From Plectosphaerella cucumerina (lineage: Eukaryota; Ascomycota; Sordariomycetes; Glomerellales; Plectosphaerellaceae), in NCBI GenBank assembly GCA_020746995.1, contig JAGPXD010000003.1, positions 1,922,001 to 1,986,000 on the forward strand: a DNA stretch of 64,000 nucleotides. Reading direction: 5' to 3'. The notes under the pieces are model-generated. The model was given only the letters and a program-made list of their open reading frames with translations, did no database searches and was not told where the DNA came from. The first letter of the stretch is position 1. The number at the start of each line of letters is the position of its first letter. A program made the translations under genes and the position numbers. Shown one piece after another: positions 46,066 through 56,151 of this stretch.

Positions 46066-46587
46066 ATGGTGCGTCATTTCTCCCACCCAGCACCCTCCAG
46101 CTCTAACCCAGCGGCAGGTCTTCATTCTCGGCGTCAACTTCTCCGAGCGCAAGCTCGTGAAGGTACGTGGACTCCGACCCGGGGCATCGGACCATCGAAA
46201 GTCGAACTCGCGACTCGCGCCGAAAGCCACACCCCTCTCCCGTCTCGCACCAATTGACAGAATCTCCGCGCACAGAAAGCCCTCGAGTCCTTCTACGCCC
46301 TCGGACCCAGCACGTCGGTGCGCATCCTCGCCAAGTACTCCATCCACCCCCTCGCCAAAGTCGGCAGCCTGCCGCCCAGAACCATCACGTCCTTGACGGC
46401 CGAGCTCTCGAATATGACGATAGAAACCGACGCGAAAAAGGCCATGAGGGAGAACATCCAACGACTGAAGGACATCGGCAGCTACAGAGGACGACGTCAC
46501 GCCATGAACCTGCCCGTCAGAGGCCAGAGGACGAGGACCCAGATCGAGAACGCGAAGAAGTTCAACAGGATCGAACGAGCCAGATAA
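46066..46587 (+). CDS. SWS2: Mitochondrial small-subunit ribosomal protein uS13m (Sws2)
   Basis: Three exons, 46066-46068, 46118-46162 and 46276-46587, give 119 residues. Exon 1 is just the ATG, followed at once by a 49-bp intron with a CTCTAACC branch site. Exon 2 codes VFILGVNFSERKLVK, the second intron is 113 bp, and exon 3 starts KALESFYALGPSTS. The joined start MVFILGVNFSERK equals the conserved uS13m N-terminus. Then come YSIHPLAKVGSLPPRTIT, an Asn/Thr-rich helix, RLKDIGSYRGRRHAMNLPVRG and QRTRTQIENAKK. These last two are hallmarks of bacterial-type uS13, which contacts tRNA and the large subunit bridge. The protein lacks a cleavable-looking presequence, as in Neurospora and yeast Sws2. 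The gene converges on the dipeptidase gene, 222 bp between stops. Confidence 0.92.
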
Positions 46588-46810
46588 GAGGCGGCGACAG
46601 GATCAGGTGCTGGGGGCTGAGCTCGCTTCGCTGTTTTTGCGAGCTCTGCTTGTTCTGTGCAGACCCATACCGCGGTGGGCGCCTCGTCCCGACCGGCGGC
46701 AAGCACTATGTACAACAGAATGTCACGATAGAAAGGCGCACAGCCAGGGAAATATCACAGCCCCAAAGACGGGCTCTTTCATTCAGAAATTGTCTAGATT
46801 GTACACTTTT

Positions 46811-48406
46811 TTACATGTCCTCAAACTTGAGGCCGGGCAGGTCGTCTTCCAAGATAGGCTCGCCGGCTGCCTGGAGCTTGAGCGCAACCTCGTCAGCGTC
46901 CTTCCAGACGCGGAGCAAGTTGCCGCCCACAATCTTCGCCGCGTCCTCGTCGCTGACACCCTGTCGGAGGAGTTCGGCGACCAGGGCAGGGTACTTCGAT
47001 ACATCTTCCAGGCCCTCGGGGACAAGCTGTATGCCGTCAAAGTCTGAGCCCAGGCCAACGTGGTCAAAGCCGATGAGGTTGCCGATGTGCAGGATATGCT
47101 TGACGACTTGCGCCAGGGTGGCGTTCTCCGGGTCGAGATCGGGGATGCCATTATCGTTGTCGGACTCCTTGCAGGAGATGAAGTCAGGGTTAAAGTTGAC
47201 CATGACGAGCGAGTTGCGCTTCTTGACGAGCTGAAGAACGTGGTCCTTGACGTTGCGGGGGTGAGGGCAGATGCTGTATGCCGAGCTGTGAGAGAAGATG
47301 ATGGGAGCTTTGCTGCCGTCCCAGTTATCCTTGCCGCCGAGGACGTCGACCATCGTGTCCTCGCTGAGTGGATGAGTTAGATCACAGTTCGAAGACTATC
47401 GTGACCAAGTGACGGCTTACCTAACATGGGCCAGGTCGACCAGCATGCCGATACGGTTCATCTCATTGATCAGACGGCGACCAAGCGGGCTCACACCTCC
47501 CCAGTGAGGCTCGGCCTTGCGGAGGGGGTGTTCGAGAATGGCCGCGTCGGCGAAACGGTTGTGGCAGTTGTGCGTGAGGGTGCTGTAGCGGACGCCGAGC
47601 TCGTGGAAGTGGCGCAGGTTGGCGACGGAGTTACCGATCTGGTGCAGGCCCTCAACGCCGAGGGGCGAAATGAGCTGGCCCTTCTTGAAGGCGTCCTTGG
47701 CGTCGCTGCTGTTGACGGCGGGGGAGAAGTCCTTGGGGTATGCTTGCTTGATTCTGTTCATGACATCGATCTGCTGAAGAGTCCATTGCACGCCTGAGTG
47801 GTCGTTGTTAGGCAGAGGAAGACGGGGATGAGGGTGAATAATACTGACTGGCGGCGTAAATTTCATCAGAGAAGTCGGTGCCATTTGCGGGGCAGGGAAC
47901 GAAGACACTCCAGAAAGCACCGCCGGTTTGGCCCTCGCGAAGCCGTGGCAGATCGACATGGCCGGTCATGCCGCCGTGTTCGAAAGGCTCGGTGAAGTTC
48001 TTGCCGTAAACATGGTTGTCATACAGGAAGCGGATGAGAATGGGCAGGTCGTTGTGCCCGTCTGTATCAAGGTCAGCTTCAAGAACTGGGCCGTCTCCAA
48101 AGAGAAGTGCTCACCGATAAGGGGCGTGTGTGAGAGAATCTTGTGTGCCCGGTCTTCGGGAGAGTGCGACTTCCGGCAGGGGGCTGGGGAGTCGAAGCTC
48201 TTTAGAAAGAACATGAAGTAGATGAAGTAGAGCAGGAAGACGATCTTAACGATCTCCACAGCCTTGTTGCCACGTCGCTTCTCGTCGTCGATACCCTTTT
48301 CTGGGTCGGCATGGCGGAAGAAGCTGCCATCAGCGGGGTCAACATCAGAGACGCGGCTCGGAGTCTCCTTATCGAGCTTGGAGTAGCTGTATTCGGGCTT
48401 CTCCAT
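46811..48406 (-). CDS. Membrane dipeptidase-type peptidase M19, membrane-anchored
   Basis: Four exons, 48406-48115, 48061-47849, 47793-47421 and 47363-46811, give 476 residues. Introns of 53, 55 and 57 bp have CTGACC or CTAAC branch sites. The N-terminus is cytosolic, then a hydrophobic helix (VEIVKIVFLLYFIYFMFFLK, about 50-69). The catalytic domain starts LIDGHNDLPILI with zinc-ligand His100 and Asp102. The rest includes SPLGVEGLHQIGN with a bridging Glu, LTHNCHNRF, VDLAHVSEDTM, PIIFSHSSAYSI and LGSDFDGI. These are the metal and substrate residues of M19 dipeptidases, which hydrolyse dipeptides outside the cell or in the vacuole. Type II membrane topology is inferred. The protein is close to the family's usual length. 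It is divergent from the Rgd2-type gene. Confidence 0.92.
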
Positions 48407-50085
48407 GGTGAAGTTATCGTGCAGGAGTAGTCCGTTTGGATGGGGCGGATCGTGTCCTGGCGTAAGATATGCGCCTGTTTCCCCGGTGAGATGGAGTTGA
48501 AGGTGGTCTCTGTTGACGAAGAACTATGTATGGATTATCATGGAGCAGTGAGCTCGCGACATTTCACAGTCGTTGGAGAGTAAGCACATCATCACTCGAG
48601 GACAGGGATGAGAGGACGTGAGATCGCATTAGTAAACGGGTGGGTCCATCCGCCGTTTTTGCACATCCTGTCTGCCGGGTCCCAGAGTCGCCTCGGCACC
48701 GCTGCAGAGCGGTAGGTAGGGCTGTGATCTGGTGAATCCCCCTTGCTTATAAGAGCCGCATTTCCCCAGAAACCCTCAATTGATGTCTCATAAGTGACTC
48801 TGGCCCAGTTGCCCAGGTACCCCTGGGCGCGATTCAATGCTTTGGCTCCTGGCATGACAAGGTGCGCATGAGATGTCGGGGATCCCGCCGCAGGACATCT
48901 TCGCCACGACAACACTGGTTATCTCTTGCGTTTCTATGCAGCTGCTGCCATATGTGCCCGGCTGTCACCGCCAGGATGGGACGTTTGGCGGCCTCCACGA
49001 TACAGGGATTGGGGGCTAAAGCGAGGGGACGGTGATGTCCGGGCTGACAGGACTGTGACGATGACCAATGACGCTTGATGTTTGGGCAGAAGACGGCCCA
49101 AACACGAGACGAACTGGGCAACGCAGAGGCAGAAGCGCGGTGCGGCCCCTTTTTCCCGTCCTGCCAGCCTGGCGCCTGCACCCCTGCGCGCCCCCTGCCC
49201 GGCTAGTTGGGGCCAACGTTGAAGCTTGGAGGCATTGGGCACTCCTTGAATTTCCATTGCATGCGTGTGCTCCAGCGTTCTTCCTGTGCCGAGCGCTGAC
49301 GACGATTCGTACGGGGGGCCCGGGGCAAGAAGTTGGGGACCCACGACCCCTGAAAGGTGCCCGAAAATAGAGTAGCGGTGCAGGGCAGTTGCAGCGGCGG
49401 CAAAGCTGGGCAAACGGGCAAGGCGCACCCGACTGCGTTCGCGTCGTCTCGCATCCTGCAGGCAACGGGTGGGGAGGAGGCAGGTACTTTCAGCTATCGC
49501 CGGAAACGGCGCAAGACGATGTACCGCCCCCCCGTTCGTACCTGGCCGACGTGTACCTTGCCTTTCAAAGTACACCAGGCTTGGGGCCCTTGAACAACCT
49601 CTGCGCGACAGCTGGAGAAAACCACAGCCTCCTTCCTTTCCTCCACATCACCACCGCACCGAAACCGATCTCCATCCTTGCCAATTCCCGCATTCAAGAC
49701 GCTCGTGCCACAGCGAACCCAGGTTCCGCGTCATTGACGACTTCGCCTTCCCCAGCCACGAGCAAGCAAGCTAGCGACTTTTTGTACACTCGACCTTTTC
49801 GACACGAACGGCCTGCCCAGCCGACAGACAGCTCTGACCCCCTTGGTTTCGGGATCACCGTCGCGACACACCGACGACAACAGCAGTGCGAGCCGCCGCC
49901 TCTCTCTCTGCGTCCAGCTTCTTCGACGACTGCCAACCCTCATTCGCTGCTCTTCGTCTCGTTTGCCAAGCGTCCTTTGTCTTTGGATTCTGCGCCACCT
50001 GCGCTGCTGTCGCATCGCGACCACTTGACGTCATTTCACAAATTTACAGCATCGTTTCCAACTCGCCATCGTCGTCGTCGCCACG
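48407..50085. promoter_or_regulatory. 1.7-kb divergent spacer between the M19 dipeptidase and F-BAR/RhoGAP genes
   Basis: Holds two promoters and a pyrimidine- and CACC-rich leader (about 49600-50085) for the RhoGAP gene. Several long ORFs cross this span, including 49389-50426, but all are out of frame with real exons and unlike any family. Confidence 0.45.
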
Positions 50086-52897
50086 ATGCCAGGCTTCGAC
50101 GAATCCTTCTGGTCGGCCGACTATGCCGCAGGTGCGCGCCGATATCCATTCGCCGGCTGTCGGCCTTGCGTCGCCATGTTGCTGACACTCCAAAAACAGG
50201 TCTCGGCGTTCTGTTCGGAAAGCTCCAGCAGGGTGTCCTGGAGAACCGCCAGGTCCTGACCATGGCACGAATGCGAGCCGAAGCAGAGGAAATCTACGGT
50301 CAGAAGCTCAGCGACATTGCCCCTGCCGCAGACCGGGTACAGGGTGGATTTGCCCGGGACGAAGGCGCCACGGTTCGCAAGGCATGTGCAACACCACACC
50401 AAGGCTCTACAGTTTGTCCTCGGTGACCGAGTGCTGACTTTCTCATCTCGCAGGCCTACGATGGCGTCCGGATCGAGATGGAAGACTCTGCCAAAAGCCA
50501 CAAGCGAATCGCCCAGGGCATCCGAGACCTCGTCGTGAACCCCTTCACAAGATGGTGCGACGCACACGAAGGCCGTATCCAAGGCTCCCAGGACGAGCTG
50601 CAAACGCGCATCAAGGCCCACGACCGCCAGGTGGAGCTGGTCAAGAAGCTTAGGAGCAACTACTTCAACAAGTGCCGCCTCGTTGAGGATATCGAGGAGG
50701 AGAACAAGCTCGCCTTCCAGGATCCCGAGACCAGCCCCAACAACCCCAACAGCGCCAACATCCCCGAAATCAAGGTGTCCGAGAACAAGGAGCCCGAGGT
50801 CGCGGAGGAGGAAGACGAAATCTTCGAGATTGGCGACGAGTCGTACCAGCTCGACGCCGTCAAGAAGATCCTCTCACACATGCTCAACACCATCCCGCTT
50901 GGCGAGCACAAGGTTCCCATCATGGGAACCTACCTGAACGTCTCCGCTGGCGCAGACATTGTCGAGTACCTCTCGCGGAACATGGGCACCACAAGCGTCA
51001 GCTATGCTGAGAGGATCGGCCAGGACCTCATCAGCAATGGCTTCCTGCGCCTAATCGGCAACGTCGGCAACACCTTTGCCAACAGCTCCAAGATGATGTA
51101 CCAGTGGAAGCCCAGGGCTTTCCAGATCGCCGGCGTGCCCGAGAAGAAGCAGTCTTTGAGCAGGACCTTCTCCTTGCCAGCCTCCGACGGCAGCTCCGAC
51201 TCTCCCGTTGTCGGCACCGTCAGCGAGTACCTGGCCAACTGGAACGTACTGAACAACGCCCACCCCAACGAGACTCCCGCCGAGCGTCTGCGCCGCGAGG
51301 CACGCGAGGCCGACGACAAGTACAGGAGCTCGGTGCGCAAGCTCGACGAGATCCGCTGCGACCTCGAGGAGAACATCTTCCTCCACCTGCAGTTCCTTGA
51401 GCGCTGCGAGCTTGACAGGCTCAAGGCCATCAAGACCGTCATCCTTGACTTCTCCGGCACCGTGAGCAATGTCATCCCGACGCTGCAGTCGGCCGTCGAC
51501 CACATGATGCTCTTCCAGGAGACTGTCCAGCCGGCCAGCGACCTGCGGTACCTGCTCGAGAACTACAGGACCGGCCGCTTCCACCCCAAGGTCGTCGTGT
51601 ACGAGAACTACTACAATAAGGTTGACGAGCAGACCTTTGGTGTCGATCTGGAGGCCAGGGCAAAGGCCGACAAGAAGCGCGTGCCCATCATCGTGACGAC
51701 CCTTCTCACCTACCTCGACCACCACTACCCCGACCTCGAGGGCGACGAGGCTCGGAGGAACGTCTGGCTTGTCGACGTTCCCCTCTCCAAAACGCATGAG
51801 CTGCGCGCCAAGATCAACAACGGGAAGCCCGTCCCTCCCGAGGTTTTCGACAACTTCGACATTCCTACCGTTGCTAGCCTGCTGAAGCTTTACCTGCTCG
51901 AACTCCCTGGTAAGTGACTTCGCAAGAAACCATTCACCTGTACGAATGCTGACAGGGTCCAGATTCTCTCGTCTCGGCCCACATGTACGAAATCATCAGA
52001 CAGATCTATACATCCTCCGCCACCGAGAAGTCTGAATCCTCGCGGATATCGATTCTCCAGGGCACCCTGGCCCAGCTGCGCCTTACCAACATCGCAACCC
52101 TCGACGCCTGCATGAACCACTTCACCCGTCTCATCGACCTGACCTCCGCCGACGAGGAGTACGTGGCTGCCCTGGCGAGCACCCTTGCGCCGAGCATCCT
52201 TCGTCCTCGCGCCGAGACCTCCCTAACCATGGAGGAGAAGCATGCCTACCGTCTGATCCGCGACCTCTTCCAGTACAAGGAACCAATCTTCACGGAGCTC
52301 AAGCGCATGTCCTCCGGCAACTCTGGCTCCATCAACCTCGGTAACCGCCCTCGTGCTATTAGTACCGACGAGAGCAACCGCCGTGCCAACGTCGAGGAGC
52401 GCAACAGGCTCTTGCTGGAAAAGGCCCAAGCGGCCGGCGGGAGCAGCCGCAGCCGTGCCACGAGCCCGGCCCCGAGCCCCCGCACCGGCCACCGCCGAGA
52501 CCGGTCGGTCGGCGGCCCGGAAACGCGCTTCCCCATCCAAACGAGCCCGACATCATCTGGCGACCGCCACCGAATCAGCCTCGGCAGTGTCGTGGGCGGC
52601 GTCAACGCGAAGCGCCAGAGCCTGGAGGTGCCCGAGCCGAGCGCCGACGCTCCCCAGGAGCGCGGCCGGACGTCAGAGCGCCACTCCCAACCGCCTACGA
52701 ACGGTACCGAGACGGCGGTGCTGCCCACCATCGAGGCACTGGGAGAGTCGGCCCTCGAGAAGCGGAACAGCCTCGGCCGCAGCGGGGCACGGTTTGCGGG
52801 CGGCAGGCGAGTCACTGCATCGTCCGGAGCCGGCAACCCGGAGGTCAGCGCCGCGCCGAGGGGGGTGACGCTCGAGGATAAGCCGATGGAGGATTAA
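50086..52897 (+). CDS. RGD2: F-BAR, DEP and RhoGAP domain protein (Rgd2 type)
   Basis: Four exons, 50086-50131, 50200-50381, 50454-51909 and 51963-52897, give 872 residues. Introns are 68, 72 and 53 bp; the second starts GCATGT after AAG, so it is a GC-AG intron. The start MPGFDESFWSADYAAG leads into an F-BAR helical domain (LGVLFGKLQQGVLENRQVL, KLRSNYFNKC). A DEP domain follows at about 205-297 (SRNMGTTSVSYAERIGQDLI). The RhoGAP region begins with FGVDLEARAK near residue 478 and contains the conserved VASLLKLYLLELPDSL. The aligned arginine finger position holds Leu515 (NVWLVDVP) and the usual Asn near the end is Ser639, so catalysis is doubtful. The C-terminus is disordered and Ser/Pro-rich. 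The order F-BAR, DEP, RhoGAP is that of yeast Rgd2, a regulator of Rho-type GTPases at the cell cortex. Confidence 0.9.
50382..50453 (+). other. Likely GC-AG intron in the F-BAR/RhoGAP gene
   Basis: The exon ends CGCAAG and the intron starts GCATGT and ends CTCGCAG, with a GTGCTGAC branch site. The only phase-matched GT donor, at 50412, would leave a 42-bp intron and insert ten residues in the F-BAR domain. Confidence 0.7.
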
Positions 52898-54125
52898 GGT
52901 CGGGCAACGGCCGGAAGAGCGCATGCTCTGCTGTCGTCCGTGCTGCCGCGGCGTGTAAGCTTGTCTGTACATAGGACATGTGTCATGGGAGAATGAAGAG
53001 ATGACGATTCCATCTGTTTTAGATATGGGGCCCCAACATGGCCAGGTCTGTTCACGAGGTGAGGTGAGCCATGTACCCTATTTCTACCTACCATGTGTCG
53101 AGCGGGGGAGCGAATAATCTACTATTGCTATTTATCTGTCAGATGTCTGAATGTACAGATAAGTCTGGTATTCGCAAGATGTAATTTCAAACGACAGTGA
53201 CTCATACCTAGGTCGTTGAAGTCAAGGAAGGTACACTGAAGTGTCACGTTTTCGACGCCCACGGCAGACAAGTACCAAGGCCGGTAGCATGCGGCCGGTC
53301 ATCGCGATCGTGATTCACCCAAGTTCAGGGGTAGTGACTGCCCGAACTTGAAGCGCCAGGAACGCCTCAGGGTGTGACCCCCGTTTCAGTAAGGTAGTGA
53401 CCAACCGCTAGCCTGCAGGCACTCACTCCCGTCCTCTTTGCCCTGCAGTTTTCCCCGCTGTCAGTCTGCCCGCCCGCCCTGATTTGACGACAGTGGGGTG
53501 GGCATCCGTCATAGGGGCCCAGAACTTGAAGCGAGCTAAAGTCAGCGACCACAACGCCATGGACAACTTGAACATCCGAACATCCTACGTGCCACCCAGC
53601 AAAGAATCACGAGACCTTTCCCCTCAGCTTCATGCGTTAGCCTTAACCATACAAACTACCAGAGTCGTTCATCCTGTAAGTGCCACGCATTCATCACTCC
53701 ACCCGGCACAACCGAGACGGCCGTGTCGCCCGCCCACCAAAAATGTATCACGCGCCCCCGCAAACTTGACCACCACAGTTGGCGGCACACTGGCAGACTC
53801 ATTGGGCCACACATCTCCGGAAAGCTCCAGACCTCCCAAATGCGCCGGCGACGTCACACAAGCAGCCCCTTCTGCAGTCGCTTCTCGTAAACCGGCACGC
53901 TTCACCTCGCAGCAACCTCACACCACACAACATAACATGACCGTGCCACGCCCACCATCCCACCCTCCTCGTTCGACCGTGGACTTTCTGGACCTGCCCG
54001 GAAAATAACGTGGACTGACACACTCTGTTTCTTAAGAGGCTCTAGGTTCAACCATCATTGCTCGCCACTGGAGTAGGTCGACAGCGTTCCCATCCATACC
54101 CCCATCGGTGTTTTGCCCATGCGAA
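52898..54125. other. Intergenic spacer between the F-BAR/RhoGAP gene and TBCC
   Basis: 1.23 kb. An ORF at 53484-54008 (174 codons) is open but Ser/Thr/Pro-rich with no signature and ends 118 bp before TBCC. I regard it as leader or promoter sequence. Confidence 0.45.
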
Positions 54126-55470
54126 ATGGCGCCTGAAGTGATACAGCCCGTCGCCGCCCACCATGGGCTACCCATATTAACCAATGCGCAGGATCCCAAG
54201 GAGAGATTCTACCGTCACTTCCAGGACGAAGTCGCAGGTTCGATCTCAACTCCCCTAAGCCCGACAAGTGGGTTGTGCTGAGACATAGACAGCGGCCCAG
54301 GAACAGATCGACAACCTTGCTTCACTAGCGTCTGTTGGTGGTGAAAGGCAAGATGCTGTCGAGGCCATTTTGTCTGCCATCTCGAGGTTGTCCCACGAGG
54401 TCTCGGACGCCTCCGACTACGTTCCAGCCTACGACCAGCGCCTGTATGCCCAGGTTAGTTTCGCCCATGCTGTCCAGAAACATAGACGTCTAATTCAAGA
54501 AGGCCGTGAAAGCCCTCACCGACAAGCTCAACGAGACGCAGGCGAGGCTCGCCCCGCGCTCGCGGTTCCAGTTCAAGTCCAGAGCCGCGGCGCCTGCGGC
54601 ATCGGGCCCAGGCTCCATTGAGCTGAAGCCAGACCCCCGCGTCATCGGTAACACTCATCTTGTCGACGGCTTGAGTCCTGCCTTTGGCGGCCCTACCCTG
54701 CGAAGTGCTCGTTCCGAGGCTGAGGCTGAGGACGGCGTCGGTGCTCTGCCCTCCTTCTCTGGTGGTAAGAACTACAACGAGGAGATGGCCAAGCCAAGCA
54801 TGTCCAATGTGCGCAAACCCAGCTTTTCCTCCGCAAAGGAGATCGCCATCTCCGGCCAGAAGGGTCTGCACATCATCCTGCCCTCGACGGCCTCGCGGGC
54901 CACCTCGTCAGGCCGCCTGACCGACATGGCCGACTGCGTTGTAGACATGTCCATGGCGACGCCCACGAGCGCTCCCTTCGCCAACCTTGCACTTCGAGAC
55001 ATCTCGCGCAGTCTCGTCGTCGCCGGGAAAGTCTCAGGCCCGGTCCATATCACAGGGGTCCGGGATGGCATTGTCGTCGTCGCCGCGCGCCAGGCGAGGA
55101 TCCACGAGTGCCACAATGTGGACTTTTATCTCTACTGCAACAGCCACCCCATCATTGAAGACTGCTCCAATGTGCGGTTCGCGCCGCTCCCGGCGGCGTA
55201 TGTAAGTGTGCCCCCTGGTGAGACTTGCCCTTAGACAAATTCAATGCTGACCGGCGCTAGCACTCGTCCGACGAGACTTCGACGAACCAGTGGGACCAGG
55301 TGGACGACTTCAAGTGGCTCAAGGCGGAGAAGAGCCCGAACTGGAGCATCCTGCCCGAGGAGCAGAGGCTGCCTGAGGACGTGTGGACCAAGTGTGTCCC
55401 AGGCGAGCCGGGGAAGGACCTGGGGGATATCCTCGAGAGGGTCGGCATTTCGAGAAGCAGCGGTGTGTAA
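54126..55470 (+). CDS. CIN2: Tubulin-binding cofactor C (TBCC)
   Basis: Four exons, 54126-54237, 54293-54453, 54503-55201 and 55261-55470, give 393 residues. Introns are 55, 49 and 59 bp. The second intron has a tandem acceptor, AAGAAG at 54497-54502; the distal site is preferred because the branch site is only about five bases from the first AG. The N-terminal part is the spectrin-like tubulin-binding helix bundle (DPKERFYRHFQDEVA, ASVGGERQDAVEAIL). The C-terminal CARP/TBCC beta-helix contains VHITGVRDGIVVVAARQARI, followed by HECHNVDFYLYCNSHPIIED. The Arg of QARIHEC aligns with the catalytic arginine of TBCC that stimulates GTP hydrolysis by tubulin during alpha/beta dimer folding. The tail ends GISRSSGV. 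The length is close to other fungal TBCC proteins. Confidence 0.9.
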
Positions 55471-56113
55471 ATGGCACAGGAACGAGCCGAGGGATGGTCT
55501 CAAGTCGTCTTAAGTAATACACTACCCTTTGCAGAGAGCCCTGAACGGATTGGAGGTCCAGAATGGGAAACCCGCAGCTGTGCTAGCCCCGTGAGAGATA
55601 GGGCCCAGAGCATTCGTTCGCCTGTCACCTGGAGGAGGCGCGGCGGGGACCTGTCGGAGCAAATGCTACGGCGCATCGTGCTCTCGGTCAGCCTAGGCTC
55701 CTGTACACACCGAGAGAAGCAGGGGAATGTCGGCCAAGTCCGGGAATCCCTTCACTCGCAAGATCTGATCTCCAAGCTTGCCATCGCAGGCGGCACAGGC
55801 CAGGGACCCGTCAGGTCGGTCCACCCACCCACCAACCACCCTCCCTTGGGGATGGAAATCTTCGCTTTCCCATCCTGACCGCCGGCTGCAGAGAACCCGC
55901 ATCAGATGGCAATTCCGAGAACCCTCACTCCAGACAGCAATATGTCGATCGAATTAGTTGGAGGGGGGCGTGGAACCCCCGGTGAAACCGTTGGGGGGCA
56001 CGGAACAAGGAGCAAAGCCGCGATGGCCTTGTCCTCGTGCTGCGGCGGTGGACATCGATGTTTGGTGGTTGGTGGCAGGTGGTCTGGGCGGCGGGCCGGA
56101 TCTCAGATGGTCT

Positions 56114-56151
56114 CCCGATCCCCAGGACAAGTCTGCGGCCTGGGGATCGGG
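56114..56151. repeat. 13-bp perfect inverted repeat with GATC core in the frq upstream region
   Basis: CCCGATCCCCAGG (56114-56126), a 12-nt loop, then CCTGGGGATCGGG (56139-56151). It can form a hairpin, and each arm carries CGATC/GATCC, resembling White Collar binding boxes. It is about 3.9 kb upstream of the frq ATG. Confidence 0.75.

Noticed and set aside
49389..50426. 345-codon plus-strand ORF before and into the F-BAR/RhoGAP gene
   Set aside because: It crosses the real first two exons in another frame and reads through introns; composition is leader-like.
53484..54008. 174-codon ORF upstream of TBCC
   Set aside because: Ser/Thr/Pro-rich, no recognisable domain, starts at a weak context and lies where the TBCC leader is expected.
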